64,000 nt of DNA, from positions 4,593,501-4,657,500 of the forward strand of contig NZ_CP053708.1 in the NCBI RefSeq assembly GCF_013201075.1, written 5' to 3'. A model generated the notes under the pieces. It saw only the letters and a program-made list of their open reading frames with translations. It had not been told where the DNA came from and made no database searches. This document shows positions 8,074 through 17,053 of the stretch, piece after piece. Origin of the DNA: Lichenicola cladoniae. GTDB lineage: Bacteria > Pseudomonadota > Alphaproteobacteria > Acetobacterales > Acetobacteraceae. Each line of letters opens with the position of its first letter. Position 1 is the stretch's first letter. Made by a program: the position numbers and the translations under genes.

Positions 8074-9597
8074 CTACATCACGGCGCCGATCTGCCACGG
8101 CACGAACTCGTTGTCGCCGTAGTCGAGCTGTTCGCTCAGGCTGGGTTCGCCCGAGGCGATCGCCAGGATGCGCGCGAAGATGCGCCGGCCGGCGGCCTCG
8201 ATGCTGTCGGTACCGTCGACGATGCCGCCGCAGTCGATATCCATGTCATCGGCCATGCGCTGGAACATCGGCGTGTTGGTGGCGATCTTGATGCAGGGAG
8301 CGGGCTTGAAGCCGGAGGTCGAGCCGCGGCCGGTGGTGAAGCAGATGATGGTGCAGCCGCCTGCCACCTGCCCGGTCACCGCCGCCGGGTCGTAGCCGGG
8401 CGTGTCCATGAACACGAAGCCATGCGCGGTGATCGGCTCGGCATATTCATAGACCGCCTCGAGCTGGGAATGCGGACTCTTGGCGACGGCACCGAGCGAC
8501 TTCTCCAGGATGGTGGTCAGGCCGCCCGCCTTGTTGCCGTGCGACGGGTTGTTGTTGAGCTCGGCATCGTTGCGCGTCGCATAGTCGCGCCACCAGTCGA
8601 TCCGGGCGAGCAGCTTCTCGGCGACCGCCGGGGTTGCCGCGCGACGGGTCAGCAGGTGTTCCGCGCCATAGATCTCGGGGGTTTCCGCCAGCACGGCGGT
8701 ACCGCCGTGCCTTACGAGCAGGTCGGCTGCGTGTCCCAGTGCCGGGTTGGCGGAAATACCGGAATATCCGTCCGAGCCGCCGCACTCGAGCGCCAACACC
8801 AGGGCGGAGGCCGGCTGGGTGGTGCGGACCGCGGCGCCGACGGTGTCCAGCATCGAGTTGATCGCCTCGATCGCCGCGGCGATGGTTTTCCGCGTGCCGC
8901 CGGTTTCCTGGATGGTCATGGTGCGCAGCAGCGGGCCCTCGGCCAGGCCGCGCGCCTGCATGAATGCCGGGATCTGGTTGGTCTCGCAGCCGAGCCCGAT
9001 CATCAGCACGCCGTTGACGTTCGGACTGGTGGCGTAGCCGGCCAGCGTCCGGGTCAGATAGAGATAGCCTTCGGTCTTGATGTTGATAGCGCAGCCGCCG
9101 CCATGCGTCAGCGCGATGACGCCATCGACGGTCGGGTGGTTGGCGAGGCCGCCCTTGTTGTTGAAATGGTCGGCGACGGCGCGGCAGACGGTGGCCGAAC
9201 AATTCACCGACGAGATCACCGCGATGTAGTTGCGCGTGCCGACCCGGCCATCGGCGCGCAGGAAGCCCTGGAACGTCGCGCGCTCGGCTTCCGGCAGCAA
9301 GGCGGCCGGCTCGGCATCGACGCAGAACTCGTGCGCCAGGGCGAAGTCGCGCATCTCCAGCCGCTCGGTGTGCACGTGCTGGCCCGGCTCGATGTCCTGT
9401 GTCGCGGTGCCGATCACCTGCCCGTACTTGCGCACGGTCTCACCGGCGGCGATGCGCTGGATGGCGACCTTGTGACCCCTCGGCACCGGCTCGGACGCAC
9501 GCAGCCGGTCCGGCTCCAGCCAATCTCCCGGACCGATGCTTTGCCTGGCGACAGCCACGTTATCCCGGGCATGCAGGATGATGATCGAGGACACCAT
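8074..9597 (-). CDS. uxaA: UxaA/GarD-family sugar-acid dehydratase (altronate dehydratase type)
   Basis: Members dehydrate hexonates or hexarates such as D-altronate to 2-keto-3-deoxy acids. The 507-residue product has an N-terminal SAF-like domain (residues 1-85, RQSIGPGDWLEPDRL) and the large altronate/galactarate dehydratase domains, with hallmark segments ALTHGGGCAIN, LGCETNQI, LALECGGSDGYSG and FMDTPGYDP. The ATG at 9597 is preceded by AAAGGA. It is divergent from a sugar ABC importer and followed by its probable GntR regulator. Which sugar acid it uses (altronate, galactarate or another) cannot be settled from sequence alone. Confidence 0.82.
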   Translation of the reverse strand: MVSSIIILHARDNVAVARQSIGPGDWLEPDRLRASEPVPRGHKVAIQRIAAGETVRKYGQVIGTATQDIEPGQHVHTERLEMRDFALAHEFCVDAEPAALLPEAERATFQGFLRADGRVGTRNYIAVISSVNCSATVCRAVADHFNNKGGLANHPTVDGVIALTHGGGCAINIKTEGYLYLTRTLAGYATSPNVNGVLMIGLGCETNQIPAFMQARGLAEGPLLRTMTIQETGGTRKTIAAAIEAINSMLDTVGAAVRTTQPASALVLALECGGSDGYSGISANPALGHAADLLVRHGGTAVLAETPEIYGAEHLLTRRAATPAVAEKLLARIDWWRDYATRNDAELNNNPSHGNKAGGLTTILEKSLGAVAKSPHSQLEAVYEYAEPITAHGFVFMDTPGYDPAAVTGQVAGGCTIICFTTGRGSTSGFKPAPCIKIATNTPMFQRMADDMDIDCGGIVDGTDSIEAAGRRIFARILAIASGEPSLSEQLDYGDNEFVPWQIGAVM

Positions 9598-9656
9598 GAC
9601 GTTCCTTTGGATTTCCGAACGCTGAAGTTCGGGCGGTCCGGCTCGTGCCGAATGTC

Positions 9657-9669
9657 TTGCGTCCGGCAA
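9657..9669. promoter_or_regulatory. Candidate operator in the uxaA/importer divergent region
   Basis: TTGCGTCCGGCAA is an inverted repeat (TTGC-N5-GCAA) lying between the two divergent transcription units controlled, by inference, by the adjacent GntR protein. The 212-base region 9598-9809 holds both promoters but no gene. The repeat is short and could be chance. Confidence 0.25.
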
Positions 9670-9809
9670 TTAATGACTTTCGCACGCAAAGCGCAAATTT
9701 TTCGTGGGAGGCCGTTGCGTCCGTCCCGTGATCTGCGCAATGGTTCCGGCAGACAGAACCGGCGCAAGTCCGGTCGTTGGGAAACAGATCCATGACCAAG
9801 GAAACCGGC

Positions 9810-10919
9810 ATGATCCGCAGCCGTCGCCTGCATATGTCCATCCTGGCTGCCGGGCTGACCGCCTGCGTGGCCGCACCGGCGATCGCCGCGGATGCGGGGC
9901 AGTGCTTCCAGCCAGCCAGCAGCACCAGTGGCACGGTGAGCCTGCCGGCCAAAAAGGGTCCGTATCGGATCGCGTTCGCCAACGGCTTCATCGGCAATGC
10001 CTGGCGCGTGCAGATGCTGCAGTCGCTGAAGGCCTACGCGTCCCAGCCGGCCGTGGCCGCCCAGATCAAGGAACTGCGCATCGTCAGCGTCGGTACCGAC
10101 GTGTCGGCGCAGATTGCCGCGATGGACAACTTCATCAGTGCCGGCTTCGACGCCATCCTGATCGACGCCAACAGCCCGACCGCCTTCAAGCCGGTGATGC
10201 GTCGCGCCAAGCAGGCCGGCGTGCTGATCGTCAGCTTCGACAACACGCTCGATCGGACCGGCAAGGAGACCAACCTGGTGCAGGTCAACCAGGATCAGGT
10301 CGCGATGGGCAAGATGATGGGTGACTGGCTCAACCAGAACATGAAGGAAAAGAAGCACGTCCTGGAAGTGCGCGGCGTGCCGGGCAACAGTGTCGATCGC
10401 GACCGGCATGACGGCTTCCGCCAGGCCATGGCGGCGGACCCCGGCATCCAGATCACCGAGGTGGTCGGCAACTGGGATGACGGCACCGGCCAGAAGGCTG
10501 TCGCCGACTCGCTGGCAGTGAACGGCGCCGTCGACGGCATCTACACCCAGGGCGGCAGCACCGGTGTCACGCATGCGCTGCTGGACAGCCACAAGCCGCT
10601 GGTCCCGATCGCCGGCGAAGGCGAGAACGGCTTCCGCAAGCTGATCGTGGCGAACGCCAAGGATGGCCTGCTGGGCGAGAGCGCCGGACAGTCCCCTGCC
10701 CTGTCGGCGGTGGCGCTGAAGGCGGCGATCGCGGTGCTGCAGGGCCAGACGGTTCCCGGCGAAATCCGCGTGCCGATCCCGGCGGCCAACTACAAGACGT
10801 TCGAGGCCGGAAAGAACTACTTTCCGGATCTCAGCGACACCTTTTTCGCGGCGCATGACTTCCCGATCTGCGACATCAACATGACGGCGAACGACATCAC
10901 CGGTCAAAACGCCAAATGA
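9810..10919 (+). CDS. Sugar ABC transporter periplasmic binding protein (CUT2 system 1)
   Basis: This is a periplasmic binding protein of the ribose/xylose type (Peripla_BP_4-like), starting MIRSRRLHMSILAAGLTACV with a Sec signal peptide ending near AIAADA. The mature part shows the family segments GPYRIAFANGFIGNAWR, FDAILIDANSP and VDGIYTQGGSTG. The ATG at 9810 has AGGA seven bases upstream; an in-frame ATG at 9792 is possible but has a weaker ribosome site. Its stop overlaps the ATPase start (ATGA). Given the divergent UxaA-type dehydratase, the ligand is probably a sugar acid or its precursor. Confidence 0.88.
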   Translation: MIRSRRLHMSILAAGLTACVAAPAIAADAGQCFQPASSTSGTVSLPAKKGPYRIAFANGFIGNAWRVQMLQSLKAYASQPAVAAQIKELRIVSVGTDVSAQIAAMDNFISAGFDAILIDANSPTAFKPVMRRAKQAGVLIVSFDNTLDRTGKETNLVQVNQDQVAMGKMMGDWLNQNMKEKKHVLEVRGVPGNSVDRDRHDGFRQAMAADPGIQITEVVGNWDDGTGQKAVADSLAVNGAVDGIYTQGGSTGVTHALLDSHKPLVPIAGEGENGFRKLIVANAKDGLLGESAGQSPALSAVALKAAIAVLQGQTVPGEIRVPIPAANYKTFEAGKNYFPDLSDTFFAAHDFPICDINMTANDITGQNAK

Positions 10920-12493
10920 GTGCTGCCGCTTCGTCCTCGCTGACGACGGAGCGGCAGCCTCTCCTGGAGCTCTCCGACATCGTCAAGCGCTACGGGCCGG
11001 TCACGGCCCTGGCGAAGGGGATTTTGCGGTGCGAAGCCGGCTCCATCCATGCGGTCATGGGTGAGAACGGGGCCGGGAAAAGCACCCTCATCAAGGTCAT
11101 CGCCGGTGTCGTGGCACCGACCGAGGGCGAGATGCGTGTCGATGGCGTGCCCGTCCGGTTTCGCGGGCCGGCCGACGCGCAGGAGCACGGCATCGTCTGC
11201 GTGTTCCAGGAATTGTCGCTGCTGCCGGATCTCAGCGTTGCCGACAATATCAGCATCACCGCGCCGCCCCGCCGTTTCGGCCTGATCGACCGGCGGGCGC
11301 AGAACGCGCGGGCGGAGCAACTGCTGGCCGAGATCGGTTGCGAGGGGATCGATCCACGCGAGCGGGTACGCGACCTGCCTCTGTCGCGCAGGCAGATGGT
11401 GGAAATCGCCAAGGCGCTCGGACGGAAGCCGCGCCTGCTGATCCTGGACGAGGCGACGTCGGCCCTGACCGCCGACGACGTCGCGCGCGTCGTCACCCTG
11501 CTGAAGCGGCTGCGCGCCGAGGGCATGGCCATCCTGTATATCTCTCACCGCATGCACGAGATCCGCGAGCTTGCCGACACCTGCTCGGTATTCGCCAACG
11601 GCCGCCATATCGAGACATTTGCCCGCGGAGAGCGCAGCGAGGACGAGATCGTCCGCATGATGATCGGGCGCGAACTGTCGCAGATGTTTCCGCCGCTGCC
11701 GGTCCGCCCCGAGGGTGTGCCGGCGCCGGAGCCGGTTCTGGAAACCCGTGACCTGTCATGGGAAAATCATCTGCGCGGTGTTTCGCTGTCGGTGGCGCCA
11801 GGCGAGATCCTCGGGCTCGGCGGACTGGACGGCCAGGGGCAGCGCGAATACCTGTTGGCGCTATTCGGCTGCCTGTCCGGGGTGACCGGCGAGATCCGTA
11901 TCGACGATATCCCGACCACCCTCGGTAGTCCCCGGCAGGCCATGGCGGAGCCCTCGCGGCTCGCGCTGATCCCGGAGGATCGCAAGACCGAGGGTCTGAT
12001 GCTGCCGATGAGCGTGGCCGAGAACCTCACCGCATCGACCCTGTCGCAATGGTGCCGCGGCCCGTTCCTGAACCGGGCGCGAGAGCGCGAGGCGGTGCAG
12101 GACATCGTCCGGCGCATGCAGATCAAGGCGGTGGTGGATTTGCCGGTGAGCACCTTGTCGGGCGGCAACCAGCAGAAGGTGGCGATCGGCAAATGGCTGC
12201 TGGCCGGCCCGCGCGTACTGCTGCTGTGCGACCCGACCCGCGGCATCGATGTCGGCACCAAGCAGGAAATCTACCGGCTGCTGCGCGAGCTGGCCGCGAA
12301 CGGAACCGCGATCCTGCTGTACACCACCGACTACGACGAGCTGATCGGCCTGTGCGACCGGGTCGCGATCTTCTACTCCGGCCGCATCACCCGCCTGCTG
12401 ACGCGCGCGCCGGATGGTAGCGGCATCACCGAGGAGGCGATCATTTCCGGGGCACTCGATATCGGCGGCGAAATGCGGGAGCATGTGGCGTGA
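10916..12493 (+). CDS. Sugar ABC transporter ATPase, two NBDs (CUT2 system 1)
   Basis: The 525-residue protein has two fused nucleotide-binding domains, as in RbsA/XylG. NBD1 has Walker A GENGAGKST, a variant signature LSRRQMVEIAKAL and Walker B LLILDEATSAL. NBD2 lacks a Walker A lysine (GGLDGQGQRE), has a good signature LSGGNQQKV, and ends in LLLCDPTRGIDVG, where the Walker B aspartate and catalytic glutamate positions read Cys-Asp. NBD2 is therefore probably catalytically weak or dead, a tendency exaggerated from known sugar ATPases. It overlaps its neighbours on both sides (ATGA upstream, GTGA downstream), which indicates translational coupling. Confidence 0.93.
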   Translation: MSAAASSSLTTERQPLLELSDIVKRYGPVTALAKGILRCEAGSIHAVMGENGAGKSTLIKVIAGVVAPTEGEMRVDGVPVRFRGPADAQEHGIVCVFQELSLLPDLSVADNISITAPPRRFGLIDRRAQNARAEQLLAEIGCEGIDPRERVRDLPLSRRQMVEIAKALGRKPRLLILDEATSALTADDVARVVTLLKRLRAEGMAILYISHRMHEIRELADTCSVFANGRHIETFARGERSEDEIVRMMIGRELSQMFPPLPVRPEGVPAPEPVLETRDLSWENHLRGVSLSVAPGEILGLGGLDGQGQREYLLALFGCLSGVTGEIRIDDIPTTLGSPRQAMAEPSRLALIPEDRKTEGLMLPMSVAENLTASTLSQWCRGPFLNRAREREAVQDIVRRMQIKAVVDLPVSTLSGGNQQKVAIGKWLLAGPRVLLLCDPTRGIDVGTKQEIYRLLRELAANGTAILLYTTDYDELIGLCDRVAIFYSGRITRLLTRAPDGSGITEEAIISGALDIGGEMREHVA

Positions 12494-13473
12494 GTGGCTC
12501 GGCGTCCCGGCTGTTCCTGCGTCACAACGCGCTGCCGTTGCTGGCGGGCGCGATCTTCGCCGCCATGTTCGGGCTCTATCTCGCGTTGCAGCCGCACGGC
12601 ATCCACACCGACGTGCTGATTACCGCGTCCAATAAGGGCGTCCTACTGGCCCTGGTCGCGGCGGCGCAGACCCTGCCCGTGCTCACCGGCGGGATCGATC
12701 TTTCGGTCGGCGCGATCGTGGTGCTGTCCAACTGCGTCGCCTCGGTCCTGGTCAGTGGCAGCGGCTTGCAGATCGGGTTCGGCGTGCTGGCGGTACTGGG
12801 CAGCGGCCTGGTCGCCGGGCTGTTTAATGCGCTGGCGGTCGTGGTCGGCCGGTTGCAGCCGATCATCGCGACGCTGGCGACCAGCACGATGTTCTATGGC
12901 GTGTCGTTGCTGGTGCGGCCGAACCCGGGAGGCAACGTGGACGACGATTTCGCCAGCGCGATGACCGGAGCCGTGTTCGGCGTGCCGGTCAGCATGCTGG
13001 TTCTGGCCACGGTGCTGGTCCTGCTATGGATGCCGTTCCGCCGGTCGCTGACCGGACGCGGCGTCTATGCGGTCGGGTCGGCCGAGGCATCCGCGTACAT
13101 GTCAGGTGTGAAGGTCGTGCGCTCCAAGCTCGCGGCCTATGTAGGCTCGGGTCTGCTGGCGAGCCTGGCGGGACTGCTGTTGACGCTGATCGCGGAGTCC
13201 GCGCAGGCAAGTGCCATCCAGGCCGGCGACCTCACCCTGAACAGCATCGCCGCCGTGGTGATCGGCGGCACCTCGCTGTTCGGTGGCGTCGGCGGCATCG
13301 TCGGCTCCATTCTCGGCGCGTTCATCCTGCGCACCATCGGCGACCTGCTGTTCGTGCTGAGCGCCTCGCCGCTGTGGCAGCCGCTGTTCCAGGGCCTGAT
13401 CCTGCTGGTGGCGGTCAGTTTCGGCGCGCTGCCGATGCTGCGTACCCGCAACCGGTTGGAAACCTACCGATGA
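12490..13473 (+). CDS. Sugar ABC transporter permease (CUT2 system 1, first)
   Basis: This is a hydrophobic 327-residue permease of the BPD_transp_2 (RbsC/XylH) type. Signature segments are LPVLTGGIDLSVGAIVVLSN near residue 60, and VIGGTSLFGGVGGIVGSILG near 260. About ten membrane helices are visible. It starts with GTG at 12490, overlapping the ATPase stop, and overlaps the second permease by ATGA. Together with the next gene it forms a heterodimeric channel. Confidence 0.92.
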   Translation: MSGSASRLFLRHNALPLLAGAIFAAMFGLYLALQPHGIHTDVLITASNKGVLLALVAAAQTLPVLTGGIDLSVGAIVVLSNCVASVLVSGSGLQIGFGVLAVLGSGLVAGLFNALAVVVGRLQPIIATLATSTMFYGVSLLVRPNPGGNVDDDFASAMTGAVFGVPVSMLVLATVLVLLWMPFRRSLTGRGVYAVGSAEASAYMSGVKVVRSKLAAYVGSGLLASLAGLLLTLIAESAQASAIQAGDLTLNSIAAVVIGGTSLFGGVGGIVGSILGAFILRTIGDLLFVLSASPLWQPLFQGLILLVAVSFGALPMLRTRNRLETYR

Positions 13474-14477
13474 GCGAGGTGCCGGCGGGTCCGGCCGTCG
13501 TCATGGCGCAGTCCCGAAGCCTCATGCTCAAGGACAGGCTGCGCCGGCTCGACCTGCCGCTGGTTGTCGCCAGCGCCTGCATCGTCGCGATCCTGCTGGG
13601 CGGCTCGCTGTATAATTCCAGCTTCCTGTCACCGCATTACCTGATCCAGCAGCTGCAGGTTGCGTCGTTCCTCGGCATCGTCGCCGCCGGCGCCATGCTG
13701 GTGATCCTGCTGGGCCATATCGACCTGTCGGTTCCCTGGACCCTCACCGCCGGCGCGATGCTCGGGACCGGTCTTGCCGGCAGCACGCTCGGTGGCGTCG
13801 AGGCGATCCCGATCGCACTCGCGGTCGGGGCGGGGATCGGCCTGGTCAACGGGCTCGGCGTGGCGTTCCTGCGTGTCCCGTCGATGATCTTCACGCTCGG
13901 CGTCAATGCGGTGCTGCAGGGATTGATGGTGCTCTACACCGGCGGGTCCGCACCGGCCTCGTCGGCGGCGCCGATCGTGCGCTGGCTGTCCGGCGGCCAA
14001 CTCGTGCCGGGCCTGCCGAACGCGATCCTGGTCTGGGCTGCAGCCGGGGTGTTCACCACGGTGTTGCTGCGCGCGACGCCGTTCGGCCGCTCGGTCTATG
14101 CGATCGGCAATCGCGAGCGTGCAGCCTACCTCTCGGGCATGCCGGTGAAGCGCATCGTCTGCCTGAGCTTCATGCTCGCCGGCAGCGCCAGCGCGCTCGC
14201 CGGCGTGCTGCTCACCGGATACGCCGGCAAGGCGTTCCAGGGCATGGGCGATACCTACCTGCTGCCGGCGATCGCGGCGGTGGTGCTGGGTGGCACCAGC
14301 ATCGCCGGCGGCCGCGGCACCTACACCGGCACCATCATCGGCACCATCCTGATCGTGCTGCTGCAAAGCATGCTGGCAGTGATGCAGATGCCGGATGCCG
14401 GGCGCCAGATCATCTACGGCGCGGTCATCTTCGTGATGCTGCTGCTGTATGGACGCAGCCGCGCAGGCCAGGCGTGA
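13470..14477 (+). CDS. Sugar ABC transporter permease (CUT2 system 1, second)
   Basis: A second BPD_transp_2 permease of 335 residues starts MSEVPAGPAVVMAQSRSLML. It carries MLVILLGHIDLSVPWTLTAG and VVLGGTSIAGGRGTYTGT, equivalent to the motifs of the preceding permease. The GHIDLSVPWT version also occurs in the last permease of system 2, which shows that the two importers are paralogous gene for gene. The ATG at 13470 overlaps the preceding stop. It is the last gene of the four-gene importer operon. Confidence 0.92.
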   Translation: MSEVPAGPAVVMAQSRSLMLKDRLRRLDLPLVVASACIVAILLGGSLYNSSFLSPHYLIQQLQVASFLGIVAAGAMLVILLGHIDLSVPWTLTAGAMLGTGLAGSTLGGVEAIPIALAVGAGIGLVNGLGVAFLRVPSMIFTLGVNAVLQGLMVLYTGGSAPASSAAPIVRWLSGGQLVPGLPNAILVWAAAGVFTTVLLRATPFGRSVYAIGNRERAAYLSGMPVKRIVCLSFMLAGSASALAGVLLTGYAGKAFQGMGDTYLLPAIAAVVLGGTSIAGGRGTYTGTIIGTILIVLLQSMLAVMQMPDAGRQIIYGAVIFVMLLLYGRSRAGQA

Positions 14478-14618
14478 CCGGTCGCAGCCCGCCGCTTGCT
14501 ACCGTGTCCCGTCGATAGACCGGACTAACTCGAGCTGACCCTGTGGCCGGCGATCGTGCAGGGAACCCTGCGGGGGACTCCGGTCGTTCAGGGTCCCACA
14601 CTCAATCAAGGAGACGAC

Positions 14619-15467
14619 ATGGCATCCGAGACATCACCCGTCTGGTTCATCACCGGTTGTTCGACCGGGTTCGGTCATGACCTGGCGAAGCTCGTGCTCG
14701 CACGCGGCTGGCGTGCCGTCGTGACCGCGCGTGATGCGGAGCGCGTGAAGGAACTGGTCGAAGGCGTGGACGAGCGTGGCCTGGCGCTGTCGCTCGACGT
14801 GACGGAGCAGGGCCAGATCGATGCCGGCGTGAAAGCCGCGCTGGACAAGTTTGGCCGCATCGACGTGCTGGTGAACAATGCCGGCTACGGATACCAGGCC
14901 TCGGCCGAGGAGGGTGTGGACGCCGAGATCCGCGCCCAGTTCGACGCCAACGTGTTCGGCCTGTTCGCCATGACCCGGGCGGTGCTGCCGACGATGCGCA
15001 AGCAGCGCTCGGGCAACATCATCAACATCACTTCGGTCGCCGGCCTGGTCGGGTTTCCGGGATCCGGATATTACGCGGCGAGCAAGCATGCTGTGGAAGG
15101 CTGGTCGGATGCGCTGGCGACCGAGACGGCGCCGCTCGGGATCAAGGTGACCTGTGTCGAGCCGGGACCGTTCCGCACCGACTGGGCGGGACGCTCGCTG
15201 AAGCAGACCCCGAGCACGATCGCCGACTACGCAGACACCGCCGGCAAGCGTTTGAAGAGTACGTCCGACATCAGCGGCAAGCAGGCCGGCGACCCGGTCC
15301 GCGCCGGCGAGGCGATGATCCACATTACCGAGATCGACAATCCGCCGCGTCATTTCGTGCTGGGCCGGTGGGGCCACGATGCGGTGCTGAAGCAGATGAA
15401 GGAACGCGTGGCCGAAATCGAAGCCTGGCGCGATGCCGGCCTGGCGGCTGATTTCCCTGGTTCGTAG
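14619..15467 (+). CDS. Short-chain dehydrogenase/reductase
   Basis: The 282-residue protein is a classical SDR with an NAD(P)-binding glycine motif TGCSTGFG near residue 12, NNAG near 87 and the catalytic YYAASK near 156 with an upstream Ser in ITSVAG. It starts at the ATG at 14619 after AAGGAG. The FGHDLAKLVLARGW and C-terminal region resemble the oxidoreductase/SDR group acting on hydrophobic or carbonyl substrates, but the substrate is not recognisable. It stands about 140 bases after the importer operon and may have its own promoter. Confidence 0.85.
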   Translation: MASETSPVWFITGCSTGFGHDLAKLVLARGWRAVVTARDAERVKELVEGVDERGLALSLDVTEQGQIDAGVKAALDKFGRIDVLVNNAGYGYQASAEEGVDAEIRAQFDANVFGLFAMTRAVLPTMRKQRSGNIINITSVAGLVGFPGSGYYAASKHAVEGWSDALATETAPLGIKVTCVEPGPFRTDWAGRSLKQTPSTIADYADTAGKRLKSTSDISGKQAGDPVRAGEAMIHITEIDNPPRHFVLGRWGHDAVLKQMKERVAEIEAWRDAGLAADFPGS

Positions 15468-15515
15468 CAGACTTCTCCCGGCCGACGCCTGCACCGATAC
15501 GAGACGTCGCTTTTT

Positions 15516-15547
15516 ACGAAGGCCGGCTTCATGAAGCCGGCCTTCGT
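15516..15547. repeat. Perfect 32-bp palindrome over a start codon
   Basis: ACGAAGGCCGGCTTCA is followed directly by its exact reverse complement. The centre of the palindrome contains the ATG (15531) used by the POT transporter gene, and the only weak ribosome-site-like GAAGG (15518-15522) is inside the left arm. It lies 48 bases after the SDR stop, so it could act as a terminator-like hairpin, although no T-tract follows on the plus strand (TTTTT precedes it), or as a translational lid. Confidence 0.75.
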
Positions 15548-16907
15548 TCAATCAGGAAACGACCGGTCCTTCTTCGGTCATCCGCGCGGGCTGGCGGTGC
15601 TGGCTCTCACCGAGGGCTGGGTCGGCTTTTCGTTCTACGGCATGCAATCGCTGCTGGTCCTGTACATGACCGGGCAGCTGCTGCGGCCCGGGCATGTCGA
15701 GCACGTGTGGGGCTTCGGCGGATTCCGCGCCATGCTCGGGGTCCTGATGGGGCCGCTCACCGGTGCGCCGCTGGCGTCGGCGATCATGGGCCTCTACGCC
15801 GCGTCGATCTGGGCGACGCCGATCCTGGGCGGGCTGGTGGCGGACCGCCTGCTCGGCCGCACCCGCACCATCGTTCTCGGCAGCGTGCTGATGACCGCCG
15901 GACATTTCCTGCTGGCGTTCGATGCGAGTTTCCTGATTGCGCTCGCGTGCCTGATCGCCGGCAGCGGGTGCGCCGGCTGCCTGAAGGCGCAGGTGGGCGC
16001 GCTCTACGGGCCTGCGGATGCCAGGCGCCCGGACGCGTTCCAGCTCTACACCCTGTCGGTCAGCGTCGCCGTGGTGCTGTCGCCGCTGGTCTGCGGGACA
16101 CTGGGCGAGCGGTCTTCCTGGCACCTGGGCTTCGCCGCTGCCGGGGCCGGGATGCTGATCGGGCTGCTGACCTACCTGGGTGGGCGGCGCTGGCTGCCAC
16201 GCGAGCCGGTTGCTGGTCGTGCGGCAGGAATCGTCACACCCCCGTCCGGACTGTCGGGGTCCGACAAGCGCATCCTGCTGGTGCTGGCAGCCATGCTGCC
16301 GGTGCTGGCGATGGCATCGGTCGGCAACATGGAAATCTTCAACGGCTACCTGCTGTGGGGCCAGCAGAACTACGCCCTGTCGTTCGGCGGACAGACCATG
16401 CCGGTCAGCTGGCTGCTCTCCCTCGACGCGTTCTTCGGGATCGGCACGCTGCTGTCGTCGATGCTGTTCTGGCGCTGGTGGGAGCGGCACCGGCGGATGC
16501 CTGACGAGATCGTGCGGATGGCCGGGGCGAGCGTGCTTCTGATGCTTGCACCGCTGATCCTGGCGCTGGCATCGTTCGAGGCAGGCGGGCACAAGATCGG
16601 GCTCGTATGGGGCGTCGCCTTCCATCTGGTCAACGATTTCGGCTTCTCGAACTTCTATCCGGTCGGGATGGCGCTTTATTCGCGGCTCGCTCCGCGTGCG
16701 TTGGGTGCCACGGTCGTCAATGGCTTCGTGCTGCACCTATTCCTGGCCAACTTGCTCGTCGCTCGCCTGGCCGGGCTGCTCGGGCAGATGTCCGGAACCC
16801 GGTTCTGGCTGTTGCATGCAGGGCTGATCGGTCTGGCGGCGATCCTGATCGGCGTTTTTGCGATGCTGTTCCGCAGGATGCTGGCACCTCCGCACGCTAC
16901 CGCATGA
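15531..16907 (+). CDS. POT/PTR family proton-coupled oligopeptide transporter
   Basis: The 458-residue membrane protein begins MKPAFVQSGNDRSFFGHPRG and continues into the family signature near helix 1 (YGMQSLLVLYMTGQLL). A second signature, LGGLVADRLLGRTRTI, follows near residue 100. About twelve hydrophobic helices are visible. Members import di- and tripeptides or related molecules by proton symport. No alternative ATG, GTG or TTG lies between the upstream stop at 15465-15467 and the conserved FFGHPRG, so the start inside the palindrome appears obligatory. Confidence 0.88.
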   Translation: MKPAFVQSGNDRSFFGHPRGLAVLALTEGWVGFSFYGMQSLLVLYMTGQLLRPGHVEHVWGFGGFRAMLGVLMGPLTGAPLASAIMGLYAASIWATPILGGLVADRLLGRTRTIVLGSVLMTAGHFLLAFDASFLIALACLIAGSGCAGCLKAQVGALYGPADARRPDAFQLYTLSVSVAVVLSPLVCGTLGERSSWHLGFAAAGAGMLIGLLTYLGGRRWLPREPVAGRAAGIVTPPSGLSGSDKRILLVLAAMLPVLAMASVGNMEIFNGYLLWGQQNYALSFGGQTMPVSWLLSLDAFFGIGTLLSSMLFWRWWERHRRMPDEIVRMAGASVLLMLAPLILALASFEAGGHKIGLVWGVAFHLVNDFGFSNFYPVGMALYSRLAPRALGATVVNGFVLHLFLANLLVARLAGLLGQMSGTRFWLLHAGLIGLAAILIGVFAMLFRRMLAPPHATA

Positions 16908-17053
16908 GCCGATTCCGGTGTCGGGCTTCGGCTCTGCCCGGGCAGCAGAAGCGGCTGGTGATCGCGGGTCCGGAGCGCGACCTGCTTCTGCATCTGGCGT
17001 TGTCGTGATCGCCGTGCCCATGCTGGCGGCACGAACGACGAGGAGACGGACCG

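Noticed and set aside
9414-10907. Long open frame (497 codons) opposite the system 1 binding protein
   Set aside because: Runs antisense through a clear binding-protein gene; rich in Arg, His and Gly, the usual shadow of GC-rich codon bias.
16933-16944. 12-bp palindrome CTGCCCGGGCAG between the POT and SDR genes
   Set aside because: Short, GC-rich and likely by chance at this composition; no T-tract or partner site.
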